Below, piece by piece: positions 1 to 11,184 of a stretch of DNA of 41,796 nucleotides. Both the position numbers and the translations under genes were made by a program. A model generated the notes under the pieces. It did no database searches and was not told where the DNA came from. It saw only the letters and a program-made list of their open reading frames with translations. Every line of letters starts with the position of its first letter. Positions within the stretch are counted from its first letter, which is position 1. The stretch is taken from NCBI GenBank assembly GCA_017986065.1, contig JAGNWJ010000015.1:1-41796 (forward strand), given 5' to 3'. This DNA is from Rhizobacter sp. Its GTDB lineage: Bacteria > Pseudomonadota > Gammaproteobacteria > Burkholderiales > Burkholderiaceae_C.

Positions 1-582
1 TCTGCCGCCGAAAGGCTGATCGCTGACGGTTTGCGCAATGGCGGCTTCGTCAAGCAGCCCCAGGTCAGCGTTCTGGTGCTGCAGGTTCGTGGCAACCAGG
101 TGTCGGTGCTGGGTCAGGTGAATCGGCCAGGCCGGTTTCCCATCGAAGTGGCCGACATGCGGTTGTCGGACCTGCTCGCCATGGCGGGGGGTATTTCTGC
201 CATCGGCGCCGACACGGTGATCCTGGTCGGTGCGCGCGATGGCAAGCCTATTCGGCGTGAGCTCGATCTGCCCGCCATCTTTCGCAGCGCCAGCCGGGAC
301 GAGGACATCGTCGTGCAGAACGGCGACGTGATCTATGTCGAGCGCGCTCCGACAGCCTACATCTACGGAGAAGTGCAGCGTGCGGGTCCGATGCGCGTCG
401 AGCGGGGCATGACGGTGATGCAGGCCCTCGCCACGGGAGGCGGGCTCACCCAGCGCGGCACCGAAAAAGGCTTGCGCATCCACCGCAAGGCAGCGGATGG
501 CAAGGTCCAGATTGTCCAGCCCGCCATGGACGATGCGTTGCGCGACGGCGACGTGGTCTACGTCAAGGAAAGCCTGTTCTGA
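1..582 (+). CDS. epsE: Polysaccharide export protein EpsE, C-terminal part (5' end outside window)
   Basis: The frame is open from base 1, so only the last 193 residues are seen. They hold the end of the polysaccharide-export domain and two SLBB-type beta-grasp modules: one around residues 37-105 (GQVNRPGRFPI, then LLAMAGGIS) and one around 117-193 (GEVQRAGPMRV, then ALATGGGLTQRGT). Each ends with a DGDVVYV-like strand (NGDVIYVE, DGDVVYVKE). Proteins of this Wza/EpsE family form the periplasmic and outer-membrane channel that exports exopolysaccharide. The gene ends 10 bases before the convergent ugd and lies near epsL, the barrel partner in exosortase-B-linked loci. The signal peptide and lipobox cannot be checked here. 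EpsE rather than generic Wza is chosen from context. Confidence 0.8.
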   Translation, partial: SAAERLIADGLRNGGFVKQPQVSVLVLQVRGNQVSVLGQVNRPGRFPIEVADMRLSDLLAMAGGISAIGADTVILVGARDGKPIRRELDLPAIFRSASRDEDIVVQNGDVIYVERAPTAYIYGEVQRAGPMRVERGMTVMQALATGGGLTQRGTEKGLRIHRKAADGKVQIVQPAMDDALRDGDVVYVKESLF

Positions 583-592
583 CCGGATCGCC

Positions 593-1915
593 TCAGGCGC
601 GGCCTATTCCGGAGTACTCGATGCCCAGTGCGCGCATCAGTGCGGGTTCGTAGAGGTTGCGGCCATCGATCACGACCGGCTGTTTCAGCATCGATTTGAT
701 GGCGTCGAAGTCCGGGCTCTTGAACTCCTTCCATTCGGTGATGATGACCAGCGCGTCGGATCCCTCGAGTGCCTGCGTCTGGTTGTCGACGAAATCGAGA
801 CCCTGCACGCCCTCGAGCACGCGCCTGGCTTCGGTCATGGCGACCGGGTCGTAGGCCTTGATCTTCGCACCGCGCTTGGCGAGTTCGGCGATCACGATGC
901 GGCTGGGCGCGTCGCGCATGTCGTCGGTATTGGGCTTGAATGCCAGGCCCCATATGGCGAACTGGCGACCGCTCAGGTCTTCTCCGAAGCGCTTGACGAT
1001 CTTGTCGACCAGCACGTGCTTCTGCTTTTCGTTGGCAGCCTCCACGGCGGTCAGCACCTGCAGGGTCACGCCGTTGTCACGCGCCGTGTGAACCAGGGCC
1101 TTCACGTCCTTCGGGAAGCATGATCCACCGTAGCCTGCGCCGGGGTACAGGAAGTGCGTGCCGATGCGCGGATCACTGCCGATGCCCTTGCGCACGAGTT
1201 CGATGTCGGCACCGACCCGTTCGGCCAGCAGCGCCAGCTCGTTCATGAAACTGATCCGGGTGGCCAGCATGGCGTTCGCGGCGTACTTGGTGAACTCGGC
1301 GCTCTTGATGTCCATCACCAGCAGGCGATCGTGGTTGCGCATGAAGGGCGAGTAGATCGATCGCATCAGCAGGATCGCTCTTTCGTCGTCGGCGCCGACG
1401 ACGATCCGATCGGGACGCATGAAGTCCTCGACCGCTGCCCCTTCCTTCAGGAACTCGGGGTTCGAGACCACGGAAAACTCGAGCTCGACCCCGCGCTTGG
1501 CCAGTTCTTCCGCCACGGCCGCGCGGACCTTCTCACCAGTGCCCACCGGCACCGTGCTCTTGTCGACGATGACCTTGTAGTCGGTCATGTGCCGACCCAC
1601 GTTGCGCGCCGCGGCGACCACGTACTGGAGATCCGCCGAGCCGTCTTCGTCCGGCGGGGTGCCCACGCCGATGAATTGCAGGGTCCCGTGGTTGACTGCC
1701 GCGACCACGTCCGTGGTGAACTGAAGTCGACCGGCGGCACGGTTGCGCTTCACGACGTCCAGAAGTCCTGGCTCGTGGATCGGAATGCCACCGTCCTCGA
1801 GGATCTTGATCTTGGCGGCGTCGAGGTCGAGGCAGACCACGTGGTTGCCCATTTCTGCCAGGCAGGCGCCTGTGACGAGGCCCACATAGCCGGTGCCGAT
1901 GATGGTGATTTTCAT
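593..1915 (-). CDS. ugd: UDP-glucose 6-dehydrogenase
   Basis: A 440-residue protein of normal family length. It oxidises UDP-glucose to UDP-glucuronate with two NAD+, in the cytoplasm, supplying an acidic sugar for exopolysaccharide. The N-terminus carries the Rossmann motif GTGYVG at residues 7-12. The catalytic loop GGSCFPKDV has the nucleophilic Cys266. The substrate-binding segments SNPEFLKEG (151-159) and the GTPPDEDG stretch near residue 85 are present. The C-terminal NAD-binding-like domain includes [17 protein letters not shown]. It is the last gene of the minus-strand run epsL-galE-manC-ugd, 33 bases after manC. No missing catalytic residue was seen. Confidence 0.96.
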   Translation of the reverse strand: MKITIIGTGYVGLVTGACLAEMGNHVVCLDLDAAKIKILEDGGIPIHEPGLLDVVKRNRAAGRLQFTTDVVAAVNHGTLQFIGVGTPPDEDGSADLQYVVAAARNVGRHMTDYKVIVDKSTVPVGTGEKVRAAVAEELAKRGVELEFSVVSNPEFLKEGAAVEDFMRPDRIVVGADDERAILLMRSIYSPFMRNHDRLLVMDIKSAEFTKYAANAMLATRISFMNELALLAERVGADIELVRKGIGSDPRIGTHFLYPGAGYGGSCFPKDVKALVHTARDNGVTLQVLTAVEAANEKQKHVLVDKIVKRFGEDLSGRQFAIWGLAFKPNTDDMRDAPSRIVIAELAKRGAKIKAYDPVAMTEARRVLEGVQGLDFVDNQTQALEGSDALVIITEWKEFKSPDFDAIKSMLKQPVVIDGRNLYEPALMRALGIEYSGIGRA

Positions 1916-1948
1916 GGGGTGTTCATTTGGAATTGAATCGGAATCGGT

Positions 1949-3409
1949 CTACTTTGCGCGCCCGTAGGTGTCCTCGAACCGCACGATGTCGTCCTCGCCG
2001 AGATAGCTGCCGGATTGCACCTCGACGATCTCCAGCGGGACTTTCCCCGGGTTGGAGAGGCGGTGCGCCTGACCCAGCGGGATGTAGGTGCTCTGGTTCT
2101 CGGTCAACAGGATCACCGAATCACCGTTGGTGACCTCGGCGGTGCCCCGCACCACGATCCAGTGTTCGGCGCGATGGTGGTGCATCTGCAGGCTCAGCGT
2201 GGCGCCGGGCTTGACCATGATCCGCTTGACCTGGAAGCGCGAGCCGGAATCGATGCTGTCGTACCAGCCCCAGGGCCGGTGCACCTGCCGGTGCAGGGTG
2301 TGTTCACTGCGACCGTCCTGCTGCAGCTGGTTGACGAGCTGTTTGACATCCTGACTCGATGACCGCCGGGTGACCAGAACCGCATCGGGCGTCTCGACCA
2401 CGATCACATCGTCGAGACCAATCACGCCGACCAGTCGGCTGGTGGCATGCACGAGGGTGTTGCGGCAGTCGCGCAGCATCGCGTCGCCGTGGCTCGCGTT
2501 GCCGTTGCCGTCCTTGGTGCTGACTTCCCAGACGGCATCCCAGGCGCCCAGATCGGACCAACCGGCGTTCATCGGCACCATGCGGATGTCGAACTCGGGT
2601 GACCCGGGACAACGCTCCATCACCGCGTAGTCGACGGATTCGCTGGGTATCGCCTCGAATGCCGCACGGTCCGGGCGGATGAAACTGGCATCGGTGGTTC
2701 GTAGGTCCCAGGCTGCCCGGGTGGCTTTGGAAATGTCGGGCCGGAACTGCTCCAGCGCCCTCAGCCACACCGAGGCCCGCACCACGAAGATCCCGCTGTT
2801 CCAGTAGTAGCGACCATCGGCAAGGTAGCGCTCAGCAGTGGCACGGTCGGGCTTCTCGACAAACTCCGCGACGACCTGCGCAGGACTCGCGCTTTGACTG
2901 CCGGCAGCCTCGCAGCGCAGGTAACCGAAACCGGTCTCTGGGCCGGTGGGCTGGATGCCCAACGTCACGATCGCACCCTCGCTGGCGGCGCGCACGGCAC
3001 TTTGCAGTGCGCGCGTGAAGCCGGCTTCGTCGACGTAGGCGTGATCGGCAGCGGTCACCACCAATATCGGGTCGGCTCCCTCAGCGGTCGCGTGCAAGGC
3101 GGCCAGCGTCATGGCGGGCGCGGTGTTGCGGCCCATCGGCTCCAGCAGGACCGAGGCCGGCGGAAGCTTCAATTCGCGCAGTTGGTCGAGCACGAGGAAG
3201 CGGTGCTCCTCGTTGCCGACAACGAGGGGCGGGGCCACTGCGATGTCGGTCGTGGCCAGTGAGGCCAGGCGCTGTGCGGCCTGCTGGAAGAGGCTCTGGT
3301 TGCCCTTGAGCACCAGGAACTGCTTCGGGTGCTGCGCACGCGACAGCGGCCACAGCCGCGTGCCGCTGCCACCGGCCATGATCACGGGATGGACGGAAAT
3401 GGAACTCAT
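1949..3409 (-). CDS. manC: Mannose-1-phosphate guanylyltransferase / mannose-6-phosphate isomerase (bifunctional)
   Basis: This 486-residue protein has the two-domain architecture of the ManC/AlgA/CpsB family. The N-terminal nucleotidyltransferase carries GGSGTRLWPLSR (from residue 13), HPKQFL and the sugar-binding FVEKPD motif; it makes GDP-mannose from mannose-1-phosphate and GTP. The C-terminal cupin is a type II phosphomannose isomerase with RPWGWYD and metal-ligand motif QMHHHRAEHW from residue 408. Both domains look intact. It lies between galE (77-base gap) and ugd on the same strand, so it probably belongs to the exopolysaccharide precursor operon. Whether the isomerase half is active cannot be told from sequence alone. 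Confidence 0.95.
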   Translation of the reverse strand: MSSISVHPVIMAGGSGTRLWPLSRAQHPKQFLVLKGNQSLFQQAAQRLASLATTDIAVAPPLVVGNEEHRFLVLDQLRELKLPPASVLLEPMGRNTAPAMTLAALHATAEGADPILVVTAADHAYVDEAGFTRALQSAVRAASEGAIVTLGIQPTGPETGFGYLRCEAAGSQSASPAQVVAEFVEKPDRATAERYLADGRYYWNSGIFVVRASVWLRALEQFRPDISKATRAAWDLRTTDASFIRPDRAAFEAIPSESVDYAVMERCPGSPEFDIRMVPMNAGWSDLGAWDAVWEVSTKDGNGNASHGDAMLRDCRNTLVHATSRLVGVIGLDDVIVVETPDAVLVTRRSSSQDVKQLVNQLQQDGRSEHTLHRQVHRPWGWYDSIDSGSRFQVKRIMVKPGATLSLQMHHHRAEHWIVVRGTAEVTNGDSVILLTENQSTYIPLGQAHRLSNPGKVPLEIVEVQSGSYLGEDDIVRFEDTYGRAK

Positions 3410-3486
3410 GGGCAGTCAGTTCAAGTGGATGTCGACGGCGGAACCAGGCGCGTCCCCGGGAAGGACCGCGCGATGCTGGCGTGATT

Positions 3487-4509
3487 TCAATCGGTGTACC
3501 CGTTCGGGTTGAGACTTTGCCACCGCCATGTGTCAGTGCACATCGTGTCGATGTCACGGGTCGCCTGCCAGCCCAAATATTCACGCGCCAGCGTGGCGTC
3601 GGCATAACAAGCCGCCACGTCGCCCGGTCGCCGGGCCACGATGTCGTATGGAATGGGCCTTCCGCTGGCCTTTTCAAAGGCCCTGACCAGGCCCAGGACG
3701 CTGCATCCCTGGCCCGTACCCAGGTTCACCGTCAGAGAGCGACCGCCGCCGTCGAGCAGGTATCGCAGCGCTGCCACATGGCCTTCGGCCAGATCCGTGA
3801 CGTGGATGTAGTCACGCACGCCGGTTCCGTCCGGGGTGTCGTAATCGTTGCCGAACACCTGCAGGCGCGGGCGCTTCCCGACGGCCACCTGGCTGATGTA
3901 GGGCATCAGATTGTTGGGCGTGCCGCGGGGGTCCTCTCCGATCAGCCCACTCTCGTGCGCGCCCACGGGATTGAAGTAGCGCAGCAGAGCGATGCGCCAG
4001 CTGGGGTCGGCGCGCTCGATATCGCGAAGGATGTTCTCGCCCATCAGCTTGGTGGCGCCGTAGGGATTGGTGGTCGACAGCGGCGAGTCTTCAGGGATCG
4101 GCAGGCGCTCGGGCGTCCCGTACACCGTCGCGCTGGAACTGAACACCAGCTTCTTCGCTCCGGATTGCGCCAGCGATCCAGCCACGCTGAACAGGCCACC
4201 CAGGTTGTTCCGGTAGTAGGCGAGCGGCTGGGCGCTGCTTTCACCGACAGCCTTGAATGCCGCGAAATGAATCACCGCCGCGATGGTGTGGCGCTGGAAA
4301 ACCGCTGCCATCGCAGCGGTGTCGCACACATCGACACGCTCGAATTCGGCGGAACGCCCCGACAGTCGCTGCAGTCGGTTCAGGACCTCGGGCGAGCTGT
4401 TGGAGAAATCGTCGACGCCGACGACATCGAATCCCGCAGCCCAGAGTGCGAGCCAGGTGTGGGAAGCGATGTAGCCGGTGGCGCCGGTGAGCAGAACGGT
4501 GCTTCTCAT
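3487..4509 (-). CDS. galE: UDP-glucose 4-epimerase
   Basis: A 340-residue short-chain dehydrogenase-type epimerase that interconverts UDP-glucose and UDP-galactose using bound NAD. The NAD-binding motif is GATGYIA (residues 9-15), with alanine where most relatives have the last glycine. The catalytic serine cluster SSSATVYG starts at 124, and the YxxxK pair is Tyr150/Lys154 (NPYGATK). The GalE hallmarks LLRYFNPVGAH and GVRDYIHVTDLA are clear. Its start codon overlaps the epsL stop by four bases (ATGA on the minus strand), indicating translational coupling with the barrel gene and a role in exopolysaccharide sugar supply. Confidence 0.95.
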   Translation of the reverse strand: MRSTVLLTGATGYIASHTWLALWAAGFDVVGVDDFSNSSPEVLNRLQRLSGRSAEFERVDVCDTAAMAAVFQRHTIAAVIHFAAFKAVGESSAQPLAYYRNNLGGLFSVAGSLAQSGAKKLVFSSSATVYGTPERLPIPEDSPLSTTNPYGATKLMGENILRDIERADPSWRIALLRYFNPVGAHESGLIGEDPRGTPNNLMPYISQVAVGKRPRLQVFGNDYDTPDGTGVRDYIHVTDLAEGHVAALRYLLDGGGRSLTVNLGTGQGCSVLGLVRAFEKASGRPIPYDIVARRPGDVAACYADATLAREYLGWQATRDIDTMCTDTWRWQSLNPNGYTD

Positions 4510-5705
4510 TGCAGCTTGATCTCCGCGGTGCAGGTGGCTGAACTGGCGCTGTATCCGAACGATAGCGAGCCTGCGGTGCTGCGCGTCTCTCGGCCGACTT
4601 GGCAGGAGAACTTCAATTGGCGCAAGGGCTCGTACGTGACGCCGAGGCTGGCAGCGCGCAATGTGTCGCTGCCGTCGATCGAGCCGGCGACAAGCGAGCG
4701 ATGGTTGGCGCGAACTCCGGCATCGACGTGTATTTTCGCGCTCAGCGCGTACGCCGCACTGACGGCCAGCGAATTCGTGATCCGGCTTGCATCGCCGACG
4801 CTTCCGTTCTGGGCATCAGCCACGTCGAGGAAACTGCTTTCGGCCCCGCTTTCCCGGCTGAACGCTGTCTTGAAGAGCAGCTTGCCGGTCGGCCGATAGG
4901 TCCAGGTCAGCTGTCCGGTGGCGCCCGAGAAGTCGAGCGCCGAGGTGGCGCCTCTGGACTCGCGTCGACCGACGCTGAACCGCCCGTCGAGTGTGCTGAG
5001 CCCCGTGGCCAGCCACGTCGCCGTCAGGTCGATGTCCCGACGGTCGAAATCGAGGCCCGAACCCTTGTATTCGCCGCGGCTGAGTCGCAATCCGGTCCCC
5101 AGTTTCAAACCCGCACTGGGCTGGTAATACAGAGCCATTCCGGCCGTGTCCTGGGTCAGGGCGCTGGCTTCGTAGGCCGGGTTCGAATACCGCAGGCTGC
5201 GGTGGCTCAGCGAGGCCTCGACCGCCAGGTGCGAACCCGAGCCGTACCTGATCCTGGCCAAGCTCTCGCTGCGTGTTTCCATGTTGCGCTCGGTCGATTG
5301 GGCGGTGTTGGTGCCACCGTAGTTGAAGAGGCCCTCCGCACCAGAAAAGCTCAGCGTTCCGGAAAGCTTGTCTATGGTTGCCCAGTCGAGTCCGGCGTTG
5401 ATCGCATAGCTCGTGTGATCCAGTCGGCTCAAGTCCTGAAAGCGCGTTTCTCGCAACCTGCCGTTGGCAAAGAGGCGTTGGCGGCCGATCGGTTGATCCA
5501 GGCCGGCCAGCAGGCCGACGCTGTAGGAGGTGTCCGAGGTCGCCTCTTTCAGGCGAAAGACGTTGCTGTCGTGCACCGCCGAGAGATCTGCTCCGACGTA
5601 GAACGGATTGGCTTCTGCGTGTGCCGGTCCGGCGAGCGGCCACATGAGCATGGCCAGCGTCAGGCCTCGCGCTGGGCGGGTCAAATTTGTGCGGCGCTTC
5701 TGCAA
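4506..5705 (-). CDS. epsL: EpsL-like outer-membrane beta-barrel of exopolysaccharide locus
   Basis: A 399-residue exported protein. The N-terminus is a basic then hydrophobic signal peptide with likely cleavage after AGPAHA (residue 30). The mature part starts NPFYVGADLSAVHDSNVFR, the typical opening of EpsL/porin-like barrels, and continues as alternating amphipathic strands (LSYRxx-type turns, frequent Tyr/Arg/Ser) to a short beta C-terminus. Proteins of this kind sit beside EpsE in exosortase-B-associated polysaccharide loci and are thought to be outer-membrane components. The only plausible far-upstream start is TTG at 5705, without a strong ribosome site; an internal ATG at codon 19 would leave a short signal peptide. 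First gene of a minus-strand operon. Confidence 0.72.
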   Translation of the reverse strand: MQKRRTNLTRPARGLTLAMLMWPLAGPAHAEANPFYVGADLSAVHDSNVFRLKEATSDTSYSVGLLAGLDQPIGRQRLFANGRLRETRFQDLSRLDHTSYAINAGLDWATIDKLSGTLSFSGAEGLFNYGGTNTAQSTERNMETRSESLARIRYGSGSHLAVEASLSHRSLRYSNPAYEASALTQDTAGMALYYQPSAGLKLGTGLRLSRGEYKGSGLDFDRRDIDLTATWLATGLSTLDGRFSVGRRESRGATSALDFSGATGQLTWTYRPTGKLLFKTAFSRESGAESSFLDVADAQNGSVGDASRITNSLAVSAAYALSAKIHVDAGVRANHRSLVAGSIDGSDTLRAASLGVTYEPLRQLKFSCQVGRETRSTAGSLSFGYSASSATCTAEIKLQ

Positions 5706-5783
5706 GGTGGGAGGACTCCGGCTGCGGGCGAGGCGCTGTGCCTGTGCGATTCAGGTTCGGGCCGGGCTCGTGCGTCGATTAAA

Positions 5784-5796
5784 CCTGCATTGCAGG
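5784..5796. promoter_or_regulatory. 13-base inverted repeat upstream of epsL
   Basis: CCTGCA-T-TGCAGG is a perfect inverted repeat in the 246-base gap between epsL and ubiJ. On the minus strand a TTTAAT hexamer (5783-5778), usable as a -10 box, directly follows it, about 75 bases before the epsL start. The arrangement would suit an operator, but no -35 element is convincing and no regulator is known. The rest of the gap shows no gene. Confidence 0.25.
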
Positions 5797-5939
5797 CGTC
5801 CCTAGGGAAAACCAGCCCCGACAGGTGCATCAGTTTGTGAGCGCCGGGTTTGTCCGACCCGCTCGGATGGTCCGGGATGGCAAGCGCGCGGGTACCAGAA
5901 GCATGTCCGGGTTGCGGCAAGGCAACCGATCGCCATGCC

Positions 5940-5945
5940 TACAAT
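5940..5945 (+). promoter_or_regulatory. Candidate -10 box placing the ubiJ start at the transcript 5' end
   Basis: TACAAT lies six bases before the ubiJ ATG at 5952. A start of transcription 7-8 bases downstream of the hexamer would fall on the ATG, implying a leaderless message. There is no Shine-Dalgarno sequence between the two. A clear -35 box was not found. Confidence 0.4.
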
Positions 5946-5951
5946 CCCGGG

Positions 5952-6536
5952 ATGCTCAGCGCGCTGAATGCGGGCATCGCTGCTGCTGTCACGGCACGAG
6001 CGACCCTGCTCATCAATCATGTCCTGTCTTCCGAGCCGGTGGCTTGCGGGCGGTTGCGTGCGCATGCCGGCCGCCGGCTTCGCATCCGATTGCTCGATTG
6101 GCCCGGTTTGCTGCCCGCTTTGCCTGCGTTGTGCTTCGCCATCACCGCCGCGGGGCTGCTGGAGTGGCAACCTGAGGTCGATGGGGCTGGCCCTGATTCG
6201 CAGGTCGACCTCGACATCACGGTCGAAGCCGGCAACCCGGCGGCATTGCTGCTCGGGGGTTTGGTGGGCCAGCGCCCTGCGGTGTCCATTTCGGGGGACT
6301 CCTCGCTGGCGGCCGACGTCAGCTGGGTGATCGACAACCTGCGCTGGGACCTGCGCGACGACGTGGCCCGCCTCATCGGGGAAATCCCGGCACGCGAGCT
6401 GGCGCGCCAGGCTTCCGCCATGGCCGCTGGCCTGCGCGGCCTGGTGCAGGACGTGTTCCAGCGCGCCACATCGGCTCGAGGTGGTGTTGGCGGTGCAGCG
6501 CAGTCCCCCTCACCGGCACAGCGGCCGGCGCGATGA
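5952..6536 (+). CDS. ubiJ: UbiJ, SCP2-domain ubiquinone biosynthesis accessory factor
   Basis: A 194-residue protein beginning [13 protein letters not shown]. The SCP2-like lipid-binding fold is seen from about residue 30 ([20 protein letters not shown]) to 110, with the strand pattern [15 protein letters not shown] followed by [19 protein letters not shown], the usual UbiJ region. A helical tail with [20 protein letters not shown] follows. UbiJ helps organise the soluble Ubi complex with UbiK that hydroxylates and methylates the ubiquinone ring. Its stop overlaps the ubiB start (ATGA), the common betaproteobacterial arrangement. The ATG at 5952 is chosen over an upstream in-frame ATG at 5850 because homology begins here and a -10 box lies in between. 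Confidence 0.88.
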   Translation: MLSALNAGIAAAVTARATLLINHVLSSEPVACGRLRAHAGRRLRIRLLDWPGLLPALPALCFAITAAGLLEWQPEVDGAGPDSQVDLDITVEAGNPAALLLGGLVGQRPAVSISGDSSLAADVSWVIDNLRWDLRDDVARLIGEIPARELARQASAMAAGLRGLVQDVFQRATSARGGVGGAAQSPSPAQRPAR

Positions 6537-8086
6537 GGCATCTGGCCCGACTCCTCTTCATCGTCTTCACGGTTTATCGATACGGGCTCGACGAGCTGGC
6601 GCTGTCGAATTTCCGGCAGCGCTGGGTCCGCAGTCTGGTCCGGCTGGGCACGCTGGGCCGTCGTCTTGACGCACCCCGTGGCGAGCGTCTGCGCCTTGCG
6701 CTGGAGCGACTGGGCCCGATCTTCGTCAAGTTCGGTCAGGTGCTGTCGACGCGCCGCGATCTGATTCCTCCTGACATTGCCGACGAACTGGCGCAGTTGC
6801 AGGACAACGTGCCGCCGTTCTCCGCAGCGCTGGCGCGGCAGATGATCGAAAAGGCCTACGGCCGAAGCATCGAGGACGTCTTCGCCACGTTCGAGGCCGA
6901 GCCGGTGGCCAGCGCTTCGATCGCGCAGGTCCACTTCGCCACGCTGAAGGACGGTCGGGAGGTCGCGGTCAAGGTGCTGCGGCCGAACATGCTGCCGGTG
7001 ATCGACGACGACCTGTCGCTGATGCGCACGATGGCGGTCTGGGTCGAGCGCCTGTCGGCCGACGGCAAGCGGCTGCGGCCGCGCGAGGTGGTCGCCGAGT
7101 TCGACAACTACCTGCACGACGAGCTGGATCTGGTGCGCGAGGCAGCCAATGCTGCCCAGCTGCGGCGCAACATGGACGGGCTGAACCTGGTCATGCTGCC
7201 CGAGATGCACTGGGAGCTGTGCACCCAGACGGTCATCGTGATGGAGCGCATGCACGGCGTACCGATCAGCCAGACGCAGCGGCTGCGTGACGCCGGCGTC
7301 GATATTCCCAAGCTGGCGCGCGACGGCGTCACGATCTTCTTCACCCAGGTGTTTCGTGACGGGTTCTTCCACGCCGACATGCATCCCGGCAATATCCAGG
7401 TCAGCCTGGCGCCGGCCACGTTCGGGCAGTACATTGCGCTCGATTTCGGCATCGTCGGCACGCTGACCGAGTTCGACAAGGAATACCTGGCGCAGAACTT
7501 CATCGCGTTCTTCCGCCGCGACTACAAGCGTGTCGCCGAGCTCCACGTCGAATCCGGCTGGGTGCCGCCGAATACCCGCGTCGATGAGCTCGAGGGCGCG
7601 ATCCGCGCGGTCTGCGAGCCCCATTTCGACCGGCCGCTGAAGGACATCTCGCTGGGGCAGGTGCTGCTGAGGCTGTTCCAGACCTCGCGCCGCTTCAATG
7701 TGGAGATCCAGCCTCAACTGGTGCTGCTGCAGAAGACGCTGCTCAACGTCGAGGGGCTGGGTCGCCAGCTCGATCCGGAGCTCGACCTGTGGAACACGGC
7801 CAAGCCATTCCTGGAACGCTGGATGAACGACCAGATTGGTTGGCGCGGGCTGATCTCGCGCCTGAAGAACGAGGCCCCGCGCTTCGTGCAACTGCTGCCT
7901 GAACTGCCCCGGCTGCTGCATCAGTCGCTGCAGCCCAAGCCAGTCGCCGAGCAGCGCACGCTGGAAGCGTTGCTGGCCGAGCAGCGGCGCACCAACCGGC
8001 TGCTGCAGGCCATCGTCTACGCCGGCCTCGGCTTCCTGATCGGCGTGCTGGTCGTTCAGTGGTTCATGCATGTCGGCTACCGCTGA
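6533..8086 (+). CDS. ubiB: UbiB, ABC1/ADCK-family ubiquinone biosynthesis ATPase
   Basis: A 517-residue atypical kinase-like ATPase required for aerobic ubiquinone synthesis, membrane-attached. Diagnostic motifs: KFGQ (66-69) in [17 protein letters not shown]; the alanine-rich nucleotide loop [12 protein letters not shown] (123-134) replacing the kinase glycine loop; Lys147 in [16 protein letters not shown] in the catalytic loop; and LDFGIVG as the DFG equivalent. The C-terminus has a hydrophobic segment of about 20 residues ([17 protein letters not shown]), the family's usual membrane anchor. Length matches the E. coli enzyme roughly. It is translationally coupled to ubiJ. Confidence 0.96.
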   Translation: MRHLARLLFIVFTVYRYGLDELALSNFRQRWVRSLVRLGTLGRRLDAPRGERLRLALERLGPIFVKFGQVLSTRRDLIPPDIADELAQLQDNVPPFSAALARQMIEKAYGRSIEDVFATFEAEPVASASIAQVHFATLKDGREVAVKVLRPNMLPVIDDDLSLMRTMAVWVERLSADGKRLRPREVVAEFDNYLHDELDLVREAANAAQLRRNMDGLNLVMLPEMHWELCTQTVIVMERMHGVPISQTQRLRDAGVDIPKLARDGVTIFFTQVFRDGFFHADMHPGNIQVSLAPATFGQYIALDFGIVGTLTEFDKEYLAQNFIAFFRRDYKRVAELHVESGWVPPNTRVDELEGAIRAVCEPHFDRPLKDISLGQVLLRLFQTSRRFNVEIQPQLVLLQKTLLNVEGLGRQLDPELDLWNTAKPFLERWMNDQIGWRGLISRLKNEAPRFVQLLPELPRLLHQSLQPKPVAEQRTLEALLAEQRRTNRLLQAIVYAGLGFLIGVLVVQWFMHVGYR

Positions 8087-8096
8087 GGCGGCGCCG

Positions 8097-8102
8097 TATA
8101 AT
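8097..8102 (+). promoter_or_regulatory. -10 box (TATAAT) before the fmdB-family gene
   Basis: A consensus TATAAT sits 11 bases after the ubiB stop and 35 bases before the ATG at 8137, in the only AT-rich patch of the neighbourhood. The -35 region is weak. It suggests that the FmdB-DUF502 genes, and possibly aspS, are transcribed separately from ubiJB. Confidence 0.6.
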
Positions 8103-8136
8103 TCGCGTTTTTCCTTTTCTAATCAAAGGCTTAGCC

Positions 8137-8532
8137 ATGCCGATCTATGCCTACCGGTGCGAGGCCTGCGGTCACGCGAAAGACGTGCTCCAGAAAATTT
8201 CCGATCCGCTGCTGACCCTCTGCCCGGCATGCGGGGCAGAGAGCTTCAAGAAGCAGGTGACGGCGGCCGGCTTCCAGTTGAAGGGGTCGGGCTGGTACGT
8301 CACCGATTTCCGCAACGGATCCGGCGGCGGTGCGCCGTCCGACAAGAACGCAGGTGATTCCAAGCCGGCCGGTGAGGGTGCCGGCAAGGCTGCTGCATCC
8401 GGGGCCAAGGAGGGCTCAGCCAGTCCGGATGCGGCCGGCAGCCCTTCCTCGCCGGCGCCCGCTGCCGCGCCCGCAGCGCCGAGTCCCGCGGCGAGTGGCT
8501 CATCCAGCGCCCCGTCTTCTTCGTCGACCTGA
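8137..8532 (+). CDS. FmdB-family zinc-ribbon protein with Ala/Ser/Pro-rich tail
   Basis: A 131-residue protein. The first 40 residues form the FmdB putative regulatory zinc ribbon: MPIYAYRCEACG with Cys8/Cys11 and LCPACGAESF with Cys29/Cys32, followed by the conserved FQLKGSGWYVTDF. After residue 60 the sequence is a low-complexity tail of Ala, Ser, Pro and Gly. The molecular role of the family is not established. The start at 8137 is preferred over an upstream in-frame start at 8059 because the zinc ribbon always begins MP-Y-Y and the TATAAT box lies between them. It precedes the DUF502 gene and aspS, a common Burkholderiales order. Confidence 0.9.
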   Translation: MPIYAYRCEACGHAKDVLQKISDPLLTLCPACGAESFKKQVTAAGFQLKGSGWYVTDFRNGSGGGAPSDKNAGDSKPAGEGAGKAAASGAKEGSASPDAAGSPSSPAPAAAPAAPSPAASGSSSAPSSSST

Positions 8533-8575
8533 GCGGCGGCAGACGACGCCACCCTCCGGATTCCCAAGGAACCCC

Positions 8576-9229
8576 TTGAAGAAATACCTCCTCACCGGTC
8601 TGCTGGTCTGGCTCCCGCTCGCCATCACCATCTGGGTCCTGACCTCGGTGCTGGGCGTGCTCGACGGCCTCTTTGCCTGGCTGATCAGCGCGTCCCAGGC
8701 GGTACTTCCGGCCGCTGCGCACTCGACGCTGGAAATGCTCAAGCAGATCCCCGGGCTGGGCGTGATCGTCATGCTGGTCGGGCTGCTGCTGACGGGCATC
8801 TTCGCGACCAACATCATCGGTCAATGGTGGTTGGGTCAGGGCAGCCGCCTGCTCAACCAGATTCCGATCGTCAAGTCGATCTACAGCTCGGTCAAGCAGG
8901 TTTCCGACACGCTTTTCTCCAGCAGTGGTAACGCTTTTCGCGAAGCGGTGCTGGTCCAGTACCCGCGCCAGGGAGCCTGGACCATCGCCTTCGTGACAGG
9001 CCGGCCCGGCGGCGAGGCCGGCTTGCACCTGCCGGGCGATTACCTGAGCCTGTACGTGCCCACCACACCCAACCCGACCTCGGGCTTCTTCCTGATGGTG
9101 CCTCGCGCCGACGTGGTCCCCTTGAAGATGAGCGTCGACGAGGCACTGAAGTACGTGATCTCGATGGGCGTGGTGGCGCCACCGACGGCTCCTGCGTCGT
9201 CGCCCCCGGAGCGAAATCAGCCCGGTTGA
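8576..9229 (+). CDS. DUF502 family membrane protein
   Basis: A 217-residue inner-membrane protein. Starting at TTG 8576 it reads [20 protein letters not shown], the usual DUF502 N-terminus, with a first membrane segment at about 5-30 and a second at about 60-82 ([19 protein letters not shown]). The family signature [19 protein letters not shown] and the later [14 protein letters not shown] are both intact. AAGGA at 8566-8570 is spaced five bases from the TTG, which settles this start over upstream in-frame codons inside fmdB. Function is unknown in the family. It lies between fmdB and aspS on the same strand. Confidence 0.88.
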   Translation: MKKYLLTGLLVWLPLAITIWVLTSVLGVLDGLFAWLISASQAVLPAAAHSTLEMLKQIPGLGVIVMLVGLLLTGIFATNIIGQWWLGQGSRLLNQIPIVKSIYSSVKQVSDTLFSSSGNAFREAVLVQYPRQGAWTIAFVTGRPGGEAGLHLPGDYLSLYVPTTPNPTSGFFLMVPRADVVPLKMSVDEALKYVISMGVVAPPTAPASSPPERNQPG

Positions 9230-9362
9230 GCGTGACGCCGGCGTTCAACCTTCCAGTCCCGTCCAGCGTGCGTTCCACGCTCGCCCACCCACCGATCCCC
9301 GTGCGCTTGTCGCCACCGCCGTCAAGGCGGCCACACATCGAATTCGTTTCCGGAGTGACACC

Positions 9363-11177
<1,815 letters not shown>

Positions 11178-11184
11178 GCCGGCC

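Noticed and set aside
588-598. Small inverted repeat CGCCT-C-AGGCG between epsE and ugd as a terminator
   Set aside because: The loop of one base cannot fold as a hairpin and there is no thymine run.
3481-4899. A 472-codon plus-strand frame opposite galE and epsL
   Set aside because: GalE has all catalytic motifs on the other strand; the antisense product has no family features.
6017-8071. A 684-codon minus-strand frame opposite ubiJ-ubiB
   Set aside because: Shadow of two well-supported genes; composition is low-complexity Arg/Gln/His with no recognisable fold.
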